Origin: Inia geoffrensis
Lineage: Eukaryota; Chordata; Mammalia; Artiodactyla; Iniidae
DNA: 64,000 nucleotides
Reading direction: 5' to 3'
Assembly: GCA_036417435.1 (NCBI GenBank)
Contig: CM070904.1
Coordinates: 41,450,408-41,514,407 of the forward strand
The notes under the pieces were generated by a model. It made no database searches and had not been told where the DNA came from. It was given only the letters and a program-made list of their open reading frames with translations. Positions 24,586 through 34,326 of this stretch are shown piece after piece (the stretch's first letter is position 1; every line of letters begins with the position of its first letter). The position numbers and the translations under genes were made by a program.

Positions 24586-26720
24586 GCGGTACGCGGGCCT
24601 CTCACTGTTGTGGCCTCTCCCGTTGTGGAGCACAGGCTCTGGATGCGCAGGCTCAGCGGCCATGGCTCACGGGCCCAGCCACTCCGCGGCACGTGGGATC
24701 TTCCCAGACCAGGGCATGAACCCGTGTCCCCTGCATTGGCAGGCGGACTCTCAACCACTGCGCCATCAGGGAAGCCCAGTAATAATATTTTTAATTGTTT
24801 GAGATACCTCTATACTATTTTTCATGATAGCTATACCAGTTTACATTCACAGTGACAGTGCACAGTGGTTTTCTCCACATCCTTGCCACCAGTTGTTATC
24901 TCTTGTATTTTGGATGATAACCATTCTAGCAGTTAAGAAGTGATATTTCATTGTGATCTTGATTTGCACTTTCCTGATGCAACATCTCTACAGATGTTGA
25001 ACATCTTTTCCTGTACCTGTTGGCCATCTGTATATCATCTTTGGAAAAATGTCTATTTGGGTCCTTTGCCCTTTTTAATTGGATTATTTGATTTTTGCTA
25101 TTGAGTCGTATGAGTTTTTTTTCAAATATGGTTTGCAAATATTTTATTCTATTCTATATGTTGCCTTTACATTTTGTTAATTGTTTCTTTTGTTGTGCTC
25201 TGTTTTGGTATCAGGGTAATGCTGGCCTTGTAAAATGAGTTGGGATGTATTCCCTCCTCTTTTATTTTTTGGAAGAGTTTGAGAAGGATCGGAATTGTTC
25301 TCCTTTAAATATTTGGTAGGATTTGCTGGTGATGCCATCTAGCCCTGCGGTTTTCTGTATTGGGAGGTTTCTGATTATTGATTCCATCTCTTTACTGATT
25401 TTTGGTCTGTTCAGAGTTTCTATTTCTTCCTTATTCAGTCTCGGTAGGTTGTATGTTTCTAGGAATTTATCCATTTCTTCTAAGTTTTCTAATCTGTTGA
25501 CATGTAATTGTTCATAGTAGGCCTTTATGATCCTTTGTATTTCTTTGGTATCAGTTGTAATGTCTTCTTTTTCACTTTCAATTTTATTTGAGTCCTCTAT
25601 TTCCTTGGTGATTCTAGCTAAATGTTTGTAATTTTTTTAATCTTTTAAAATAACCAAGTCTTAATTTTGTTGATATTTTCTATTGTTTTCATAGTCTCTA
25701 TTTCATTTATTTCTGCTCTCATCTTTATTATTTCCTTCCTTTTGCTAACTTTGAGCTTAGTCTATTCTTTTTGTAGTTCTTTGAGTGTAATGTTCGGTTA
25801 TTTATTTGAGATTTTTCTTTTTTTCTCTTAATGTAGCCTTTTATAGTTATAACCTTCCCTCTTAGAACTGCTTTTGTTGAATCCCATAAATTTTGGTAGG
25901 TTGTGTTTCCATTTTTACTTGTCTCAAAATATTTTTGTATTTCCCTTTTGATTTCTTCCTTGACCAATTGGTTATTCAGGAGTGTGTTGTTTCATTTCCA
26001 CGTATTTGTGAATTTTCCAACTTTTCTCCTGTTAATGATTTTTAGTTTCACACTATTGTGGTAGTAAAAGATACTTGATATAATTTGAATTTTCTTGAAT
26101 TTGTTAAGACTTGTTTTATGGCCTAACATATGATCTCTCCTAAAGAATTTTCTGTGTACTCTTGAAAATAACGTGTACTCTACTGATGCTAAATGAAACG
26201 TTCATAAATGTCTGTTAGGTCCATTTTGTCTATGGTATTGTTCAAATCCACTGTTTACGTTTTGATTATCTGTCTGGATGATCTATACACTGTTGATAAT
26301 AGGGTATTAAAGTCCCCTACTATTGTTATTTGCTATTTATTTTTCTTTTTAGTTCTGTAGGTATTTGCTTTATATATTCAGGCACTCCAGTGTTGGGTGC
26401 ATACTTAACAACTGTTACATCTTCTTGATGAATTGATCCATTTATCTTTATATAATGATCTTCTTTGTCTCTTGTGACTGTTTTTAACTTAAAGTCTATT
26501 TTGCCTGCCATAAGTATAGCCACTACAGCTCTCTTTTGGTTTCCATTTGCTTGGAAACTTTTTCCCTCCTTTCACTTTCAACTTCTGTGTGTCCTTAAAG
26601 CTAAAATGACTCTCTTGTAGGCAGCATATTGTTGGATTTTTTAAAAATCCATTATGCCATTCTGTATTTTTTGATTAGAGAATTTAATCCACTTACGTTT
26701 CAAGTAATTATCGTTATGTT
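24130..26720 (-). pseudogene. L1 B ORF2 relic with internal deletion
   Basis: The C-terminal part (25138-24780 region, with 'RHFSKDDIQMANRYRKRCS') is joined near 25197 directly to the RT-fingers region (25474-25262: 'MDKFLETYNLPRLNKEEIETLNRPK', 'KTAGLDGI'). The FADD-containing palm and thumb, roughly 2 kb, are missing. Further right come the region between endonuclease and RT (25967-25728: 'YFETSKNGNTTYQNLWDSTKAV') and endonuclease (26523-26326: 'TRDKEDHYIKINGS', 'YAPNTGVPEYIKQI'). Not functional. Confidence 0.82.
24558..24777 (-). mobile_element. CHR-type SINE inside L1 B
   Basis: Poly(T) of 27, 'gcggtacgcgggcctctcactg', reversed body, end 'catcagggaagccc'. The surrounding L1 reads through on both sides. 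A duplication is not obvious ('agtact' against 'agtaat'). Confidence 0.93.
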
Positions 26721-27106
26721 GTCTTATTGCCATTTTGTTAATTGTGTCCTGTTTGGTACTTCCTTAGTTTCCTCTCTTGCTTGTCTTCTTTTGTGGCTTG
26801 ATAAGTTTTTGTGTTGGTATTCTTTAATTCCTTTATCTTAATCTTTTGTGTATCTGCTACAGATTTTTCCTTTGTGGTTACTATGGGGCTTGCATAAAAT
26901 ACCTTATAGTGGTAATATCTTATTTTAAGCTGATAACTTAACTTTGATAGTATAGAGAAAGTCTATACTTTTTCTTCCCCCACCTCACTCTTTAGGCTAT
27001 TGCTGTCACAATTGGCATCTTTTTTAATATTGTATATGCAATAACAAATTATTTGTTACTTTTAATACCTTTTATTTTACCTTTTAAACTAGAGTTGAAA
27101 GTGATT

Positions 27107-27768
27107 TTGTTACCAAAAGTGGGTATATGGCTTCTCACCACTCTGAATCCAATAAAGAGGCAAGGTTGGTGGAAAGGAAAGTTTGATTTATTTTGGATGC
27201 TGGCAACCTGGGTGGGGGGGCAGGGAGGGCAGACTCCTGTCAAAAGGCCAACTCCCCGCTAGTGACAATCCGTGGGCAAGAGCTTTTATAGACGAGGGAG
27301 GGGGCTATATACAGAAACAGCACAGTGAGCTCTGACAGTCATCTTGAAATTGGTCATCTGGTGGTCTGATCAGTGTCATCTTGATTGTTTTAGGTACAGT
27401 TAATCTTCAGTTCCAGGGTCAGTTTGTTCCCATTTCTTTGAGGCCAGTTCTCGGAATGGTGGCAGCTTATGTCATGGCTACAGCCTGGTCATCCTGTAGT
27501 TAACTCCTGCCACCTGGTGGGGCTTTCAGTATCTATAACACAGCTCACAGGATACGGCTCAGAATACTATCTATAGCCCTTGAGGAGGAACTAAAGGTCC
27601 TTGACTTTGCTTAATGACTAAACTATTATTATTTTGTCTTGTTTGACTGCTTTCCTTTGCTTCAGCATCTTCTTACTTCTCTGATTAAACTTATTCTTTG
27701 GCTAAAGTTTTTCCACAGGCAAAAGGCAGGCAGAGGACGTGGTGGGGGAAGGACCATAGGGTCCTGCT
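27107..27768 (-). mobile_element. solo LTR inside L1 B (antisense)
   Basis: About 660 bp that interrupt L1 B. Read on the minus strand it starts near 'tgaaatggagcaggacc', has a TATA-like 'tctataaaagctc' near 27290 and an AATAAA signal near 27193, and ends near 'ggtaaca'. This is the U3-R-U5 layout of a retroviral LTR. No internal retroviral genes are present. The class (ERV1 or ERVL) is not resolved, and the 4-5 bp target duplication is not clear. Confidence 0.62.
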
Positions 27769-28024
27769 CCATTTCAGTTTATGCACCATCAATACATACT
27801 AGAGAATCTGACCTTGACTATATATTTACTTGTGATTTTTATACATTCATACGTTTTTATGTATATTTTGTGTTGTGATTGCGGGACTCTCTCTTTGTAT
27901 TTGACTTTTGACAGTTTATTTATGTGTCTTGCTCTAACTCTTTTTAGTTTCAACCTGTTGGGGATTTGGGGCTTCATGAATCTGGATGTTCATTTTTCTC
28001 CCCATATTTGGAAAATTTTCTACC

Positions 28025-28240
28025 TTTTTTTTTTTTTTTTTTTTTTTTTGTGGTACGTGGTCCTCTCACTGCTGTGGCCTCTCCTGTTGTGGAGCACAGG
28101 CTCCGGACACACAGGCTCAGCGGCCATGGCTCATGGGCCCAGCCACTCCACGGCATGTGGGATCTTCCCGTACCAGGGCACGAACCCATGTCCCCTGCAT
28201 CGGCAGGTGGACTCTCAACCACTGCACCACCAGGGAAGCC
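28025..28240 (-). mobile_element. CHR-type SINE inside L1 B
   Basis: Poly(T), 'gtggtacgtggtcctctcactg', reversed body, end 'caccagggaagcc'. Flanked by 'ttctacc' (28018-28024 and 28241-28247). Confidence 0.93.
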
Positions 28241-28697
28241 TTCTACCATTATTTTTTAAATAGGCTTTCTATCCCTTTCTCTCCCTTTTCTTCTGGGATT
28301 CCCATAACATATATATTGTTTTGTTTGATGTTGTCTCATAAGTACCAAAGGCTTTTTTCACTCTTTCATTCTTTTTTTTCTTTTTGCTCTAACTGGTTAA
28401 TGTCAAGTGACTTGTCTTTGAGTTCACTAATTTTTCCTTCTCCTTTGTCAAGTCTGCTGTTAAAACTCCGTTGAATTTTTTTGGTGCAGTCATTGTATGT
28501 GTCAGCTCTTGGTTTGTCTGCTTGTTTTTTTGATGGTTTCTATATCTTTGTTGAACTTCTCATTTTGTTCATGCAGTGTTTGCTAAATTTGTTTAGCTGT
28601 TTGTATGTTCACTGAAATTTTTAAGAAGATCATTCTGAACTCTTCACAGATAGTACATAGATCTTCATTTATTTAGAATCAGTTATTGGATCTTTAT

Positions 28698-28702
<5 letters not shown>

Positions 28703-28754
<52 letters not shown>
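28703..28754. repeat. (TA)n microsatellite
   Basis: About 26 uninterrupted TA units, among the longest in the window, near the ORF1/5' UTR boundary of L1 B. Confidence 0.95.
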
Positions 28755-28757
<3 letters not shown>

Positions 28758-28995
28758 ATGTTTACCTTATATTTTTGTGATCTTCATGTCCTTTCATTGT
28801 TATCTGTGCATCTGAGGAAGCAGCCTCTTCTTCCAGGCTTCATAGTTTCCCTTCAGCAAGGAAAGACCTCACTAGTCAGCTCAGTTTGGGGTTTTGGATG
28901 GGTTATCTGGTGACGTATGCAGGCAGATGAGACTTGCTGTTGTGATCTCTAGTTGGGTCAGGCCATTGCCCAGGCTCTGAGGTCATGGGAGTGCT

Positions 28996-29700
28996 GGCTA
29001 GGCTCCACATTCAAGTGGGACCACTGGCTGGGCTCACTGGTGAAGCTGGGCTGCTGGTTGGGCTCTGGCAGCAGATGGAGCCACTACCTGGGCTCAGCAA
29101 CCGCCATTGGTTGGACAGGATCATAGGCGGTGTTCTATGATAGGGCAATGCCACTTGGTAGACTCCATAATTGGGCAGTGTTGCTTGCAGTGTTCCCTGC
29201 CTGGGTGAGGCCACAAGCTGTGCTCAGCAATTGGGAAGGACCACAGGACAGGTTCTTTCGCTTGGTGAGGTGGTATGCTGAGCTGCAAAGTGGGATGGTA
29301 CTGTAGGCTGGGCCACAAGCCTGCCCATCATCACTGTCAGGCTCCCTGCTTAGGCAGGGCTGGAGGTTATGCTTTGCATTTGGGCCAAGCTGCTGGCTTG
29401 GCTCTCTGCCTAAGCAGGGCTGTAGGATGACCTCCATGGTTGCCCAGGGTCTTTGGCTGGACTTCCTGGTCAGGCATGACTGGAAGCTCTCCCTAACAGT
29501 TGTGGAGGGCTGCTGGCTTGGTCCTCTGCTAAGGCTGGCCATTGGCTGAACTCCGTGGCTGACTGTGGTCTCCGGCAAAGCTTCCTGGTTAGGTGGGACT
29601 AGAGGCTATGCTCAGTAGTTGAGCAGGGCTGCTGATGTGCTTTATTGTCCTGGTTGGGCTATAAAACTGGGTCCGTGGCCAGGATGGCGCATTTGCTGGG
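28996..29700 (-). repeat. degenerate 30-bp tandem array in the L1 B 5' UTR
   Basis: Successive units begin at 28996, 29026, 29056 and 29086 with 'ggctaggctc', 'ggctgggctc', 'ggttgggctc' and 'acctgggctc', exactly 30 bp apart. The rhythm continues through about 23 units (for example 'ggcttggctctctgcctaag', 'ggctggacttcctggtcagg', 'ggcttggtcctctgctaagg'), with one 40-bp unit at 29116-29155 and a few of 29 or 31 bp. It is GC-rich compared with its surroundings and lies where L1 keeps its internal promoter. Confidence 0.8.
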
Positions 29701-30284
29701 GACCCAAATCAGATGGATCTGCTGATCAAGATCTCTGGCCACAGAGAGCGACCAGCTCAGCTATGCACATGGGCAAAGTATATTGGGTGCCACCAGCAGC
29801 AGAAACATAGTCAGCCAAGATCTATGTACTGGTTGCTGTGAACCCCCTCCCGCTTTTCTATCTCCAGGTTACCCACAGTGGTCTAGCTTGCCTATTCTCC
29901 TAGTGATCCCCATGAGGCAAGACCTAAGTGGGCCTTCTGGGAAGTGTCCTGCAACACTGGGGAAGCTAGATGCCCATCTTGAGCTCTCTTTCTCCCACTG
30001 GAGAAACTGTAGGCCTGGGGGGAGCCTCTGGAGGCAGCAATGTGCCAGCTTAGGTGGGGCTGGGGCACTGCAGTCAAAGTGAAACCATTTGTCTTACCTT
30101 CTAATGTAGTTTGTTTTTCTCAGTGTTTGTAGTCCAAGGGGTTACTTCAGTCTTAGTTCCAGGTTCTGGGATTTTTACAAAGGCATCTTGTCCATGGATA
30201 GTTGCTAGTCAGCCTTTCTATGAGGGAGGTTGAAGTTGGGAACCACCTGTTTCACCATCTTGCACACATCACTCTCCTATTTTT

Positions 30285-31720
30285 ATTATTGATTTAAAGA
30301 AGTTCTTTATATATTCTGGATATAAATCCTTTGTCAGATAGATATGCTATATTTTCTCCCAATCTCTAGTTTATCTTTTTTACCCTCATTACCATAGGTT
30401 TTTGTTTTGTTTTAGCAGAGGATTTTAGTTTGATGTCATCCAATTTATTGTTTTATTTTATGTTTCATATTTATTTTGTCCTAAGAAATCGTTGCCTAAC
30501 CCAGGGCCATAAAAGCATTCTCCTATATTTTTTTTCTAAAAAGTTTATAGGTTTCATTTTCACACTTAGATCTGTGGCCCACCTCAAAATTTTTTGTATG
30601 TGTGTAGCATGGTTTAGGGGTGTATCAGGTTGGGTTCTTCCAAAGTTGGATCCTAAGCCAATAATTCAGTACAAATGATTTATTAAGGAAATATTCCAAG
30701 GAGAAACCAATAAGGTAGTGGGGAAGCAGAATTGAAAAGGTAAAGAGGCCAAGCAAGGGTGCCATTTCAAATGAAGTCCACGATTCAGCATGATTTTGAA
30801 AGCAGATCTGGAGCATAATTACACTACAGAGTTGTCCCTTCTTGAGGCAAAAGAACTAGGTTCATGTATCCTACTAGTCATTCATCCACTATAAGATGCC
30901 TTTTTGGGTTGAGTATTAAATCTTATAGGCACTTTTGATTCTCCTTAAGTTTTCAGAAAGGTAGGATAAGTGTCCAAGTGCAATCATCTGAGAGTCTCGG
31001 TTATAAGTCCTTAGCAGCAAAGCATGCAGAAACAGAGACAAAGGGTACTCAGAACTATTAAAAATACGCAAAGTAATCTAAGTAGTGCACCAAGTGTATA
31101 TACTGTAGAATGAATGCTCCCCTCGTCCATACAGATAGCTCCTTTCTCCAGCATCAGTTGTTGAAGAGATCTTCTTTTCCTCTCTTTGTATACCATCAAG
31201 TGGACAGTTATGTATGTTTCTATTTCTAGACTGTCTATTCTATTTCATTGATCTGTGTATCCACACACCAATATTGCAGTCTTAATTACTATATATTTAA
31301 AGTAAGGATTAAAATCTGGTAATTAAAATCTTCCATTTTAAAAATTTTCAAGAGTGTCATACCTATTGTGTGTTTTGCATTTCCATATAAATTTTTTAAT
31401 TGAATCAGCAATTTCTTCCAGCAACGCTGCTGTGCTTTTGATGGCTATTGCATGGAATCTGTAGATCAATTTGGAGAGGATTAATATCTTAAAAATAGTC
31501 TTCCAGTCTATGAACCTGGTATGTCTCTCCATTTTAAGGTCTTCTTTAGTTCCTTTCAGCAATGTTTTATAGTTTTCAATATAGACGTCTTGCATATGTT
31601 AACTTATTGCTTCTGTTTTTGTATTTTTGATGTTATTCAGTACTATAAATGAAATTGCTCTTTTCGCTTTCCCGTTGTTGATTGCTGATTGATGTTCATT
31701 AATTTTCAAAAATTGACCTT
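30285..31720 (-). mobile_element. older L1, right half (antisense)
   Basis: Resumes the element of 22860-23810: 'aagaagttctttatatattctggatataaatcctttgtcag', 'gaaatcgttgcctaacccagggc', then after an LTR insertion 'ctagactgtctattctatttcattgatc' and 'ttgatggctattgcatggaatctgtag'. The minus-strand frame at 31595-31338 shows L1 ORF2 features ('KLIYRFHAIAIKS'). Confidence 0.8.
30622..31140 (-). mobile_element. solo LTR inside the older L1 (antisense)
   Basis: Interrupts recognisable L1 sequence. On the minus strand it ends with an AATAAA signal ('ccttaataaatcatttgtac') followed by 'ttggaagaacccaacctgatacac', the layout of a mammalian ERVL-like LTR R-U5. Subfamily not resolved. Confidence 0.5.
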
Positions 31721-32166
31721 ATGTGTCATTACTATGCTAGAATCAGTAGTGCTAAAAGCACTGTTTTTTTCTGTAGAAAACACAGTCTTTCCAGTCTTCA
31801 TGAGATGGACTCCTTTCCTTATATTTCATCACCATGGTATATATATCATGGTCTCCAAAACTTAAATCCTCCTCTTTGATGCATTTCCTATACTGCTTTA
31901 TCTATTCCAAATGACAATATTTAATTAAAAGGAGATATGAAAAGATATGAAAATGTTACACCTGCTCCTTTTGTCAGTCTGTTCATATCTTCTCATGGAA
32001 AGTAGTATGAGAAGATTGTTGTGGTGCATTTCGTAAGTCTTGGCATGCTTTATATCATACATATATAGCATATGGCCAACTAAGCAGCCCTAAAGGAGAC
32101 ACATCCTAAAAACCAAGAGACACACACATTTTCAAAAGGCTGAGAGTGATGTAATACATAAACATG
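31721..32166. other. intronic sequence, nothing recognised
   Basis: Single-copy-looking AT-rich DNA. Confidence 0.5.
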
Positions 32167-32482
32167 CTTTCTGATTCCTAACACTTTTGTTGTCTTGTTT
32201 GTATAATACATAAAAATACTTTCTGGGCTTCCGTGGTGGCGCAGTGGTTGAGAGTCTGCCTGCCAATGCAGGGCATACGGGTTCGTGACCCGGTCCGGGA
32301 AGATCCCACATGCTTCAGAGCGGCTGGGCCCGTGAGCCATGGCCGCGGAGCCTGCACGTCCGGAGCCCGTGCTCCGCAACGGGAGAGGCCACAACAGTGA
32401 GAGGCCCGTGTACTGCAAAAAAACCAAACACAAACAAAAAAAACTTTCTGATTCCTAACAGTTTTGTTGTCTTGTTTGTATA
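32167..32482. repeat. 52-bp tandem duplication split by a SINE
   Basis: The 39 bases starting 'ctttctgattcctaacac' at 32167-32205 recur at 32444-32482 with one mismatch. Removing the SINE and one copy of its 8-bp duplication leaves the two copies in direct tandem with a 52-bp period. Confidence 0.8.
32226..32442 (+). mobile_element. CHR-type SINE, full length
   Basis: Starts 'ggcttccgtggtggcgcagtgg', ends 'gtgagaggcccgtgtactgc' plus an A-rich tail broken by C. Flanked by 'actttctg' (32218-32225 and 32443-32450). Inserted into the second copy of a local tandem duplication. Confidence 0.94.
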
Positions 32483-33464
32483 TTTCCAAATCACTTTAGC
32501 TTAAAACTTTTTCAAATATTGATCCAGAACAATTTAAGTAAATATTTACTATATTGGTTTGGTTTGGGAGAACTCAACTTTCACTTTGATCAGAATGAAC
32601 GATCTTTTACATATAAGCTAATATCCCTTTTTGCTGATTGTCCTTTATGAGGAATCTGATTTAAAAAATACACATGCTCACACACATTTACACGTACGGT
32701 AATGAACATAGGTATAGATCCATCATGAATGATGTATTAGTCACACAAAACTTCTTAAAATTATGTAATTTATTACAAACTCCTTTAGGGGAAGGTTATA
32801 TTAGATGTCTATTTAATATTTAAATTCAAATTATTAAGTATTGAATAGTGGTACAAGTGGCAAAAACAGCAATACAAAATAGTCAAATATATTTCAGCCT
32901 TTAAATCTTATTGTGGGGTCATGAGAAGACCCAAGAAGCTGAGAAAGATGATAAAGTCATCAAACACAGGCAAAAAGCATGAATACATACTGTATGATAT
33001 AGCATCCTCCATGGACAGGGCAGAATGTGTCTTACCTCAAGTATGGTGTAGCTATTAACAAACTGCAGGGATTCGTCTAAAGTGGGAACAGAGAACAAAG
33101 GTTTTGCATGGCAAATTAAGGAATTATTTTTAAATTGCCAGCATATAGAATTAGTATGTGTTTTCAAAACTGCACACTTCTTAAAGACCTCCATTAAAAA
33201 TATTCCTTTAATGGCACTTCATTTAGCTGTGTTCCGACATCATTTTCTGATTGCTCAGATGAGCAGGTAATGCTCCTGAAACCAAAATCTTATCCTCATA
33301 GTTAACCAGACTCTGACCAGGTATCAAACAGTTCCTAGCTGTATCTCAACTCGTACTTATCTTACACTGAAATAAAATTAACTGACTTCAATCACATTAA
33401 TCAAAGGGCACACAAATTGAGTTAATGTTAGAGTTGTGCTATGAGTTTCTAACATGTATAGTTT
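32483..33464. other. AT-rich intronic sequence, nothing recognised
   Basis: No exon or clear repeat; ORFs of up to 91 codons look random. Confidence 0.5.
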
Positions 33465-33650
33465 CTTTTATTTTTCTTCTTTTCTTCCTTCTCTCTTTGC
33501 TCTCTCCCCTTCCCTTCCCATCCCCCTTTTCCTCTTCCTCCTCTTCCGACTTCTCCCCTCCCCCCTTCTTCTTTCCCCTTCTCTTCCTTCCTTTCCTTTT
33601 CCTCTTCATATTATTCGTCTTCCTCTTTCTTTTTCTTCTTTTTTTCTTTT
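33465..33650. repeat. long polypyrimidine tract
   Basis: About 185 bases of nearly pure C and T on the plus strand ('cttccttctctctttgctctc' type). It abuts the 3' end of the antisense L1 at 33651 and so occupies the place of that element's A-tail (polypurine on the L1 strand). Confidence 0.9.
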
Positions 33651-34326
33651 TAAATGTTATTGGAGTATAGTTGATTTCCAATGTTGTGTTAGTTTCAGGT
33701 GTACAGCAAAGTGATTCAGTTATACATAAAGATACGTTCATTCTTTTTCAGATTCTTTTCTCATATAGGTTATCATAGAATAGTGAGTAGAGTTCCCTGT
33801 GTTAGTAGGTCCTTGTTGGTTATCTATCTTGTATACAATGTTGTGTGTGTGTTAATCCAAAGCTCCTGATTTACCCCTCCCCACCCATGTTTCACCTTTG
33901 GTAACCATAAGTTTGTTTTCAATATCTGTAAGTCTGTTTCTGTTCTGTAAATAAGTTTATTTGTATCTTTTTAAAAATTAGATTTCACATATGAGTGATA
34001 TCCTGTGATATATGTCTTTCTCTGCCTGACTCACTTCTCTTAGTATGATAATCTCTAGGTCCATCCATGTTGCTGCAAATGGCATTATTTCATCCTTTTT
34101 TTATGGCTGAGTAATATTCCATTGTATATATGTACCACATCTTCTTTATCCATTCATCTGTCAATGGAAAATTAGGGTGCTTCCATGTCTTGCCTATTGT
34201 GAAAAATGCTGCTATGAACATAGGGGTGCATGTATCTTTTTGAACTATGGTTTTCTCTGGATATATGCCCAGGAGTGGGATTGCTGGATCATATGGTACT
34301 TCTATTTTTAGTTTTTTAAAGAACCT
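33651..34326 (-). mobile_element. 5'-truncated L1 (antisense)
   Basis: 'ttattggagtatagttgatttccaatg' 3' UTR start, then 'ggctgagtaatattccattg' and the ORF2 C-terminal region up to 'ggtacttctatttttagttttttaaag'. No open frame. Confidence 0.9.

Larger units (their letters stand above)
23815..30275 (-). mobile_element. near full-length antisense L1 ('L1 B'), nested in an older L1
   Basis: Right to left: a 5' UTR starting at about 30275 ('caccatcttg' in plus orientation, where many L1 5' ends lie), GC-rich with a 30-bp tandem array, then ORF1, ORF2 and a 3' UTR ending 'tatttattgagaaataattaac' near 23840. Two SINEs and one solo LTR have inserted into it. ORF2 has lost an internal piece near 25197. 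Confidence 0.82.

Noticed and set aside
27781..28474. Two overlapping plus-strand ORFs of about 160 codons each
   Set aside because: Both are translations through the poly(T) and body of an inserted SINE (the same Leu/Pro/Arg-rich peptide recurs at every SINE copy).
28996..29700. Regular 30-bp spacing suggesting a CRISPR array
   Set aside because: Units are directly adjacent with no unique spacers, are degenerate, and lie in a mammalian L1 5' UTR: a minisatellite, not CRISPR.
33425..33741. Phe/Leu/Pro-rich and Lys/Arg/Glu-rich ORFs on opposite strands
   Set aside because: Artefacts of the long polypyrimidine tract.
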